A model generated the notes under the pieces. That model saw nothing but the letters and a program-made list of their open reading frames with translations, was not told the origin of the DNA and searched no databases. Made by a program: the position numbers and the translations under genes. Of a stretch of 64,000 nucleotides of DNA, positions 57,201-64,000 are shown one piece after another; positions within the stretch are counted from its first letter, which is position 1, and each line of letters opens with the position of its first letter. The stretch is taken from positions 1-64,000 of IMG/VR virus record IMGVR_UViG_3300025411_000011. One strand, 5' to 3'. The stretch comes from a virus.

Positions 57201-60200
57201 CATACCAACAGTTGTACCAACTGTTAACAAGTTACCAGTAGCGGCTGTTGTAGTCAATGTTGTGCTAACAATATTACTCGTAAACACTATTGGTTCGCCC
57301 ACTGACATACCGGCTGTGTTTCCAACTGTAATTGTATTTTGTGTACCAGTGATTGCACCAGCTGCCGCTGTTTGACTTGGAGTAATTGTCCAGCTTTGTC
57401 CGCCAATTGTCTGAGCACTTGAAATAGTTAATGCACTAGTATTCAATGTGTATGTACCAGTTCCGCCTGCTGTATAGAAGTTATAAGTACCAGTAGCATT
57501 TGACCCAGCAATAGTTGCCGCCGCGCCTCCTGCGACTCCCACGGCTAATGGAACTGTTGTACTACCAGGAACATATGAACTTGCTACTACTGTTCCTGAT
57601 GGGATGCCTGTACCAATAATTAATTGGCCTGCTACGATACCTGTTCCAGTATTAACAACAAAAGAACTTGCACCAATAGTACCACCAGATGCCCAACTTG
57701 GACTTGCTACTGCACTTGCAGAGCTTGTATTTTGATATGCAATATAAGCAGTCAATCCGCCTGTTATTGTTGTAGATGGAACTAATGAGCCAGTGTTAGC
57801 TACCCATGCATTACCGGTTACAGTAACACTGGTTACTAAACTAGTAGTGCTAATAAAGTATTGTCCAGCAGTACCAGGAATATAACCGTTGTATGTTCCG
57901 CCACCGATTGTTGCATATAATGGCTGACTTAATGTAATTGTTGTGTTGGTTGCAACTGAAACAGCAACTACATAAGTGTTATAGAACAAACTACCGCCAG
58001 TAATTAATTGTCCTACAGCGAATCCAGTCGATGAACCAGATATTACTAGTGTAGTAGTACCAATTGTTCCGCTTACTCCTGTACCTGTACCTACCGCACT
58101 ACTTGTAGTACTGATTTGTCCAGTAATATATGTACCAGCGGTAATTGTACCAGTACCGCCTGTACTAGCCAATACCATACCTGGTATTAATGTATTATTG
58201 TTGATAGTACCAGTTGTTGTAAGTACATATGGTGTGCCTGTCAATGCAGTTGAACTAACTACTGTTGCTACGCTGACAATCCACTGACCGGTTGAGCTAG
58301 TTGGAGTTGTTGATGAACCGTATGGTGCAACAATAGTTGTGCCAGCTGTAACACCTGTACCACTTAGAATATAACCTGGTTGAATACCAACACCGCTTGG
58401 TGTTGAAGACACAGTTAAAATACCTTGTCCGTTAACTATAGAAACACTACCGTTGAATGTAACTACTGTGCTTGGAGATGCTGTTCCAGTAATTGTGCTA
58501 CCTGAAGTAGTTGGATTTGAAACAATATAAGTAGCACCAGTAGTTATATTTGTACCGCTCAACTGACTACCTGTTGTAATTACACCAGTAGTTGTACCTG
58601 CTGGTACAAATACACCAGTTTGTACACCACTTGGATAGTACGTGTTCCAAATGTATGAACTTGTAGTGTTAAATTGTGCGCCAGTTAATGCCATTCCAGG
58701 TTGTACACTATAAGCACTGGTTGTACCAGTACCAGTAACTGTACCGCCAATGGTCAATATAGATCCTGCAATCGTTGACGATGTTGAATTAAATGTATTG
58801 CTACCAGTAATGTAAGTTCCTGATGTCACATTTGAACCAGTCAAATACATACCTAGTGCAAACGGACCTAAACCAACTGGTGCAGTTAATGTTGTACCTG
58901 CGTTGCCTGCAATACCGTTAGAAATAAACGATGTTGACAATCCAATTGCTGTTGCATTAATTGTCTGACTAGCCACTGTAGTTTCAGTCACTGCTGTTGG
59001 AACAATAGTATTTCCTACGTTCAAACCGGCTGTACTGCTTAATGTAATCAAGTTACCACTTGAAGTAGTAGCTGTCATTGTAGGAGTTGGTCCTGTTGCT
59101 GTTGCAAAGAACTGTCCTTCTCCGTATGAGATTCCCCAGTTTTGTGCTAATGGTAAGTATGTACCGTTATTTGCTACACTTGAGTACCAAGTTACACCAC
59201 CGTTGTTGCTGTATGCAACAATATTGCTACCTGCGGCTACTGCAACAAAACGTCCGTTACCATAAGTTACGCTAGACCAGTTAGCAACTGACGGTAATGC
59301 ACCACCAGTAGTCCATGTTAAACCGTTAGTACTGTAAGCTGTTGATGTACTGTTAGTTGCGATAGCTACAAACATACCTGTAGTTGTTGCACTAGATCCT
59401 GGTCCAGTCCAGCCAAATGCCACAGATGTAAACGCTTGTGTTGCACCGCTTGGAGCTGTTCTGCCAGTCCATGTAACACCGTCTGGACTAGATGTAATAA
59501 TAGCACTGGCATTAGATGTTGTTCCAGTGTAACCAACTGCAACATAAATTCCGTTACCATAAGTTAAACTGTTAAATCCAGCGGATGGAAGTGCGTTACC
59601 AGAAGTCCAAGATGATCCTAAATTAGCTACTGTACTATAAGCTGTTGCTGTAGTTGTTGTAGAAATTGCAACAAATTTAGCACTAGTATCTAATATTGTA
59701 ATAGTAGGAGTTGCAGTATAACCGTAACCAATGTTAGTAATTGTGTAACTGCTGACACCGTAATCTGTCAATGTTGGAGTTGCAGTTGCGGCAGTACCTA
59801 CGAATGTCAATGACACACCATATGTTCCTGCAGATCCTGTACCTGTTGTAAACGTTGGAGCAGTTGATGAAAATGTTCCGCTCGATGTTGCTAGGTAATA
59901 GTTTGTAGCTTGAGTTGCACCACTATAATAGTAATAGTATGAGCCACTTGTTGCACTCGAACTTCCACTCCAAACAGTTCCACTAAATGGAGCACTGATT
60001 GTTACGCTAACGTTTCCGCTATTGAAATAATTTTTACCCCAAGTGATAGGAGTAATCGCAGTAATAGCACTAGTTACAACTGTTACAGTCGGTGCTGAAG
60101 TATATCCAGAACCATTAACTGTAATAATAACTGATTGAATTACTCCGTTAAGAACAACTGCTGTTCCTTGGGCACCGGTACCGCCACCACCTGTAAACAA

Positions 60201-63200
60201 TAATGATGGAGCAGTATTATAGTTGTAACCGCCGTTAATTACGTTGACTCCAACTACTTGTCCTAAACTTGTTCCAGTACCAATCACTGCTGTCAACTGA
60301 GCACCAGATCCGCCAAATCCACCTAGTGTTACTGTTGCGGCAGCACTTTGACCTCCACCGTAAACAACGTTTGTAAATGCAGAAGCTGTTAATGCACCAC
60401 CTGGAGTCCATGTTTTACCGTTAGTGCTAATTGCAGTCGATGTACTACCATTGGCAATTGCTACATAATTTCCAGCACCGTATGTAATACTTGACCAGAT
60501 TGCTGTAGCTGGTAATGTTCTTGCTGTTGCGGCATAACCTGGACCTGTGAATGAAACATAAGGTTCAATAATATATGCTGTAGTTAAATCTAATGTGTTA
60601 ACTATAGGAGTACCTGGTACAACATGATCCCAACCAGCGGCATATAAGCTGACTGTTTGTCCACTAGTTGCTGTTAAACCAGTAATTGCAGAACCGCCTG
60701 ATGTTAATGCTAGTGTAAACTGAGTTGTACTTGAAATAGCCTGTACATAATAAACTTGATATGCAGTCAAATTCATATTAGTAGCGGTTGTACTCAAGTA
60801 AATTGGCATACCAACATATAATGTTGCAGTACTTGCCACAGTTAATGCAGTAGTACTTGAACTGGTAACAGTTAAGGTTGCAAATGTTGTACGAATAATT
60901 TGTGCAATTTTACTACCGTTAGTATAAGTTAGTATTGACGCATATTGTCCAACACCTGTACCAGCAGTAATTTGTACTTTCATTCCGTTATATGAACCAG
61001 TCAATGCTACGTCGGCTGCCGCAATAGTAATATAACCTACTGCACCGCCTTGGCCTACGTTAACAGAACTTACATAACTTGAACCGCCAACACCTAAACC
61101 ATTGTTTAAGTCAATTAAACGTGATTCAAATACACCAGCATCACGGAACTCATCTGCAAAAGAAAGAATGTTATAACCTGATCCACTAATTGTTGGTATA
61201 GCATTGGTGTAGTTTGTACCTGCATTTTCGTATTCTAAACGTAAAATTTGTGTTGTACTATCTGTAACCACGTTAGTAACTTGAGGTCCGTAACTTCTGT
61301 TATTTACAGTACCGTAAATTGGAGTTTCAAATGTGTCAACACCTTCGGCAACTACACCGTATGTACCATATGAACTGTTACCGTTAGTAGCACGAATGCG
61401 TCCTCCTAATTCACTCATGTATCCAGCGTAGCTGTAGTAGTTAAACACTGAAACAAGTTCTGATAATGAACCTGTTCCAGTTGTCCACCAACCGATACCA
61501 TCGCCGATAACACAAGTATAGTCGTTTGCAACCATTGATTTGTATCCACCGGCATGCAATGCACCGTCAACTTTGGCGCCAACGCAAGCGTAACCGAACA
61601 TTGTACAATTTTGTACGAATGTTGAACGTGCATAGACCCATGCATTTTGATCGTTTGGTCCAAAGCCTGGATCTAAACTTGCATACGCACCTGCTGTTGG
61701 TCGACGTGTTCCATAAGCATTTGCTGTACTTAAAACACCAGTCAATCCGTTCATAGTTTGATTACGAATACCACATGCATTTCTTACTAGATAGAAGTTT
61801 TGTGTTGTAGATCCTGCCACCGCGTTAACATAAAGTTCTGCGGCACGCATTGATTTCCAGTTACCTGTATAATTAATATCATAAATCAACGCATTGATAA
61901 AGTTTGTTGTATCGCGTACACACTTAGCATAGTTATAGTAGTAGCCTACAGTTAAACTTCCTAACGAACCTGTTGCTAATGTAAATGTTGTTTGTGTACC
62001 TGTGCCATATTGAGTTGCACTGATAGTAAATGTTGTTGAGCTTGGCACAGTTAAAACATAATAAGTAGTACCAGCAACAATATTGCTTGAACCAACAGTA
62101 CCAGTAAACACTACTGGGTCATTTACTAATAAATTATGTGCGCCACTTGTATTAACAACACTACCAGATGTTATACTGGATACTGTACCGCCGTAACTTG
62201 CTACTGTATAAGCAGATGCTTCTGCGGCCAGGAATGGAATGTTAGCACGAAGAATTTCTGTGCCTTGAATTGTTAGAACGTTATCATTGTAAGTTAATGA
62301 ACCATTAATCATTGGATTATTTAAATATGGCCATGTCACTGTTGCTCCAGCAGTGGTTGTAGCTGACATACCAGTTACTGTATTAGTAATTGTGTATGCT
62401 GTACCACTCTTAAAGCTGTTGGTCAATGTTAATGTTGCGGCAGGAACTGTTACAGTAATACCAGTAATTGTTCCACCTGATGTTGTTGATGTTACAGCAC
62501 TTCCGCCTAATGTTGCTGACAATTGGAAAGCTGTTGATGTTGGATTACCAATAATATAATATGTTGCACCACTAGTATAACCAGTGATACTACCAGCTGA
62601 GAACGTACCAGTAATAACAACTGGCTGTCCTACTGTTAATGTTACTGAACTTGTTGCACAACTGAATACACCTGTTGTACTAGTAATTGCCAATGTGCTT
62701 AATGTTGCGGCAGATTGCAATGAATTAATCCAGTATGTAGTATTATTCCATAGTCCGCCTGCGTTATTGAATGCCATTGTCATTGTACCAGTTGCTGATA
62801 TCAATGCCACATTACCGCCACCAAATGTTAAACTAACAGTAATTGTACCGTTAGTTCCAGGTGTTGGGATACTTGCAATATAGTATAACTGGCTTGGAAC
62901 AATATTACCAAATACTGTACCTGTGAAGTACACTTGCTGTCCAACTGATAAGCCTGTTGTAGTTGCAACTGTAATTAAATTGCTGGTTGTTGTAGTAGCT
63001 GTTGCTGTTACAGAACCTAAAGCTGGTAAACCTGAGAATGTAATTGGCATGTTAGTTGGCATACCTGCTGTACTTCCAAGTGTTACAATATTGCTAGATG
63101 TTTGTACACCAGCTACTGTAGTTGAATAACTACTTGATACAAATCCTAATGACAATGTTAAACCTTGTCCTGAACTTGTAGTTGTTGTTGCTTGTGCGGC

Positions 63201-64000
63201 ACTGTATAAACTTGTGTTGTTCCAGTTACCACCAGATGTTACTGTTACAGATGCGATAGTATTATAGTATGTACCAATAGTTACTACGCCAACTGCTCCA
63301 GTAACTGTACCACCTGTAAATGAACCAGGTGTTCCCGCCACTGCATTTGCATAACTGCTAGATAAACTTACAGTAAAACTGTTGTTTACACCAGTTGTTA
63401 CATAATATGTGCCTGCTGACATACCGCCTGCGGCTGCCGCAAGAGTAACAGATGTACCTTTAACTAATGTTTGAGCACTACTAAATGTTGCTAAACCACC
63501 AGCAGTAATGTATGTGATAGTTTGTCCAGTAGTTGCTGGAGTCAACGATACTGAGAATGTAGCTGTACCGCCCGATGTTGTTACAGTAATTACGTCTGCT
63601 GTACCATAGGCAATAGTCTGTGTACCTGCAAGAATTGCTGAACCAACAGTATTAAACGCTACTTGTCCATTGATCTTAGTTACGATATCATCAATCAATG
63701 TTTGTGCTTGAACTGTCGAACCTGCACTTGCAATTTGTTTTGCTTTAAATCCAATAAATGTTATTGCACCGGTTGTTGCATTCAATTCTTGGTTTGTATT
63801 TGCCACTAATGCCAACGCACTTGCGTTTAAACGATTAAATGCACGACCGCATGCAATACTATTAAAGTTAGTACCAAATAAAACATCCCAAGCTAATGCC
63901 AATGCAATATAACCAGCATCGCGTTGAGTTAATGATTGACTGATTGGATATGCTTGATAATATTTTTGAACCCAAACTTGAGCATCGCTTGCAATTTCGG
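54300..64000 (-). CDS. Giant repetitive fibre / virion surface protein (5' end outside window)
   Basis: At least 3232 residues; the frame stays open to the window edge, and no ATG is needed near 63902, where the reading is a TTG codon inside the frame. Visible start text includes VWVQKYYQAYPISQSLTQRD and the YDI/WDVLFGTNFNS type repeat seen in large fibres. The first third has beta modules and a long non-repetitive block (about residues 690-1000, TRRPTAGAYASLDPGFGPN ...) likely to be a beta-helix domain. It then has kelch/BNR-like repeats (STNGLTWTTGGALP ... WSSVTYGNGRFVAVA) and a long run of GMxxGxxIxF ... GxTYYIxxI ... ITVS modules. The last 150 residues (IKSYITAQIGGGSS ...) form the base or tip. 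Confidence 0.8.
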   Translation of the reverse strand, partial: EIASDAQVWVQKYYQAYPISQSLTQRDAGYIALALAWDVLFGTNFNSIACGRAFNRLNASALALVANTNQELNATTGAITFIGFKAKQIASAGSTVQAQTLIDDIVTKINGQVAFNTVGSAILAGTQTIAYGTADVITVTTSGGTATFSVSLTPATTGQTITYITAGGLATFSSAQTLVKGTSVTLAAAAGGMSAGTYYVTTGVNNSFTVSLSSSYANAVAGTPGSFTGGTVTGAVGVVTIGTYYNTIASVTVTSGGNWNNTSLYSAAQATTTTSSGQGLTLSLGFVSSSYSTTVAGVQTSSNIVTLGSTAGMPTNMPITFSGLPALGSVTATATTTTSNLITVATTTGLSVGQQVYFTGTVFGNIVPSQLYYIASIPTPGTNGTITVSLTFGGGNVALISATGTMTMAFNNAGGLWNNTTYWINSLQSAATLSTLAITSTTGVFSCATSSVTLTVGQPVVITGTFSAGSITGYTSGATYYIIGNPTSTAFQLSATLGGSAVTSTTSGGTITGITVTVPAATLTLTNSFKSGTAYTITNTVTGMSATTTAGATVTWPYLNNPMINGSLTYNDNVLTIQGTEILRANIPFLAAEASAYTVASYGGTVSSITSGSVVNTSGAHNLLVNDPVVFTGTVGSSNIVAGTTYYVLTVPSSTTFTISATQYGTGTQTTFTLATGSLGSLTVGYYYNYAKCVRDTTNFINALIYDINYTGNWKSMRAAELYVNAVAGSTTQNFYLVRNACGIRNQTMNGLTGVLSTANAYGTRRPTAGAYASLDPGFGPNDQNAWVYARSTFVQNCTMFGYACVGAKVDGALHAGGYKSMVANDYTCVIGDGIGWWTTGTGSLSELVSVFNYYSYAGYMSELGGRIRATNGNSSYGTYGVVAEGVDTFETPIYGTVNNRSYGPQVTNVVTDSTTQILRLEYENAGTNYTNAIPTISGSGYNILSFADEFRDAGVFESRLIDLNNGLGVGGSSYVSSVNVGQGGAVGYITIAAADVALTGSYNGMKVQITAGTGVGQYASILTYTNGSKIAQIIRTTFATLTVTSSSTTALTVASTATLYVGMPIYLSTTATNMNLTAYQVYYVQAISSTTQFTLALTSGGSAITGLTATSGQTVSLYAAGWDHVVPGTPIVNTLDLTTAYIIEPYVSFTGPGYAATARTLPATAIWSSITYGAGNYVAIANGSTSTAISTNGKTWTPGGALTASAFTNVVYGGGQSAAATVTLGGFGGSGAQLTAVIGTGTSLGQVVGVNVINGGYNYNTAPSLLFTGGGGTGAQGTAVVLNGVIQSVIITVNGSGYTSAPTVTVVTSAITAITPITWGKNYFNSGNVSVTISAPFSGTVWSGSSSATSGSYYYYYSGATQATNYYLATSSGTFSSTAPTFTTGTGSAGTYGVSLTFVGTAATATPTLTDYGVSSYTITNIGYGYTATPTITILDTSAKFVAISTTTTATAYSTVANLGSSWTSGNALPSAGFNSLTYGNGIYVAVGYTGTTSNASAIITSSPDGVTWTGRTAPSGATQAFTSVAFGWTGPGSSATTTGMFVAIATNSTSTAYSTNGLTWTTGGALPSVANWSSVTYGNGRFVAVAAGSNIVAYSNNGGVTWYSSVANNGTYLPLAQNWGISYGEGQFFATATGPTPTMTATTSSGNLITLSSTAGLNVGNTIVPTAVTETTVASQTINATAIGLSTSFISNGIAGNAGTTLTAPVGLGPFALGMYLTGSNVTSGTYITGSNTFNSTSSTIAGSILTIGGTVTGTGTTSAYSVQPGMALTGAQFNTTSSYIWNTYYPSGVQTGVFVPAGTTTGVITTGSQLSGTNITTGATYIVSNPTTSGSTITGTASPSTVVTFNGSVSIVNGQGILTVSSTPSGVGIQPGYILSGTGVTAGTTIVAPYGSSTTPTSSTGQWIVSVATVVSSTALTGTPYVLTTTGTINNNTLIPGMVLASTGGTGTITAGTYITGQISTTSSAVGTGTGVSGTIGTTTLVISGSSTGFAVGQLITGGSLFYNTYVVAVSVATNTTITLSQPLYATIGGGTYNGYIPGTAGQYFISTTSLVTSVTVTGNAWVANTGSLVPSTTITGGLTAYIAYQNTSSASAVASPSWASGGTIGASSFVVNTGTGIVAGQLIIGTGIPSGTVVASSYVPGSTTVPLAVGVAGGAAATIAGSNATGTYNFYTAGGTGTYTLNTSALTISSAQTIGGQSWTITPSQTAAAGAITGTQNTITVGNTAGMSVGEPIVFTSNIVSTTLTTTAATGNLLTVGTTVGMAVGAPVVFTAVTQTGNITSTSSTGNTITLNSTTGLVQGETIVFTAVSQTTTLTATTNGSFTLSSSSITNSILTVGTLSAGTITPGAVISGGSIPAGTYIISNISGSGNGSTWNVSTSSGFTQTSTSITGTLNIITVNSNSGMLIGETFTVATNVGNLISGNTYYITKTISTNQLAVGTVYGATSDLTLVTTTGQSVSVTAGATLGGGNLTASTTFYITSVAGSNITISTVYNGSSVTIANGTGVWTFVAGAAFGSITSGTTYYVTSIPTPGVNGTITVSTTYGGSNLTVTNGNGSWSVTEGATFGGLTSGSTYFITEIVGSTLISVSTIYGGTNAVVTNAGGSWTAQAGSLFGNLISGNTYYIASIAGNQITVSASSTLSPVITLVNDTGAWTSTIGTNIAATSWDGINWTQQTLPTYASWITPSFGNPLVTTTGYTPLWVTASNQSGTVAASIHTGATPLARTKVASGALTEIRMIEPGSGFAKGVVTGTTYVAGTTVTVTAVSGNSITIGATNLTIGQPITFATGFGNVVANTTYYVQVTSSGTTLTISSTYYGSPFNAGTASSISVAGTVGPLNLITVDQTENMYNLQPIEFNTVSSGGLSTQTTYYVIGSTIQSTTFQVATSSALATIGTSVTLTTSTPTGMQYTTGPTLTITDPNQVNKAPTRVRTGDGVLGNPSFPCRGAGNATATASITGDGYADIYQNTAFINVANLYALPAAGANVQFSSISNAWYKLVATSNQLGQAGNYTATFQVSPSLTTYLAPPNGALITTRLKYSQTRLTGHDFLYVGSGNQTQTNYPNVTDANAIQANQTYPNIGGRVFFTSTDQDGNFNVGNLFGVQQATGTATLNANAFNLAGLQSLTLGSVSLGVNSATITQFSTDPYFTANSDNILPTQKAIKSYITAQIGGGSSSLNVNTLTAGQIYIAGNTISNLNGNQIYVSSKMLFTGGIDGAPVATVFFLSR

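Noticed and set aside
63900-63902. Start of the giant fibre at 63902
   Set aside because: The codon is TTG and the frame stays open through 64000 with fibre-like residues, so the gene is cut by the window edge.

Overview
The window is a 64 kb piece of a T4-like myovirus genome (Caudoviricetes). This rests on many T4-type genes in one place: uvsX, uvsY, uvsW, gp41-like helicase, gp61-like primase, gp32-like single-strand binding protein, both terminase subunits (gp16, gp17), head-completion nuclease gp4, neck proteins gp13/gp14, sheath stabiliser gp15, sheath gp18 and tube gp19. Gene content (Mtd-type fibres, a carbamoyltransferase, a halogenase-like enzyme, several 2OG oxygenases) is most like T4-like phages of aquatic bacteria (cyanophage, pelagiphage and freshwater relatives). 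The host cannot be read from the sequence. Portal, prohead and major capsid genes are not in the window.

Layout. 1-2142 (+): the end of a rightward, visibly GC-richer block with two matched promoter/leader units, an AAA-type ATPase and a structured 3' RNA with two identical anti-Shine-Dalgarno-like loops. 2143-4316: a basic phage protein, a 2OG-Fe(II) oxygenase and a small orphan. 4352-13310 (-): the first fibre locus, ending in an 1802-aa repetitive fibre. 13345-18808 (-): GNAT-like protein, replicative helicase, carbamoyltransferase, primase and a structural protein. 18833-28439 (mostly -): a compact, overlapping replication/recombination block including two more 2OG oxygenases, a mini C-family-polymerase-like protein, UvsW, UvsY, UvsX and gp32. 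28594-42574 (-): virion and packaging genes through terminase, tail tube and sheath. 42679-47867: HNH protein, dNMP kinase, and divergent neck and sheath-stabiliser genes with a Nudix gene. 47839-64000 (-): the second fibre locus.

The most unusual part is the end of the second fibre locus. Downstream of a fibre of more than 3200 aa, a 112-aa virion-like protein and an S74-autoprocessed fibre lies a 133-aa protein whose last 73 residues carry 21 Cys and 30 Asn and end in seven Asn-Cys repeats. It is followed 18 nt later by a canonical radical SAM/SPASM enzyme, then an unknown 331-aa protein and a divergent flavin halogenase-like enzyme. I read this as a candidate system for post-translational modification of a virion surface peptide, made late with the fibres.

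Regulation. Late promoters are recognisable as TAAATA-core boxes (mostly GATAAATA, CATAAATA or AATAAATA). Some sit 15-40 nt upstream of genes with good Shine-Dalgarno sites. Seven sit only 4-5 nt from the ATG with no ribosome site, implying leaderless late mRNAs; several of these lie just behind a terminator. Sigma70-like promoters of the form TTGACC-17-TATACT precede the uvsW operon and the dNMP kinase.

All functional names come from motif and family recognition by eye; no similarity search was run. No tRNA genes, CRISPR arrays or insertion sequences were seen, although a covariance-model scan was not possible.
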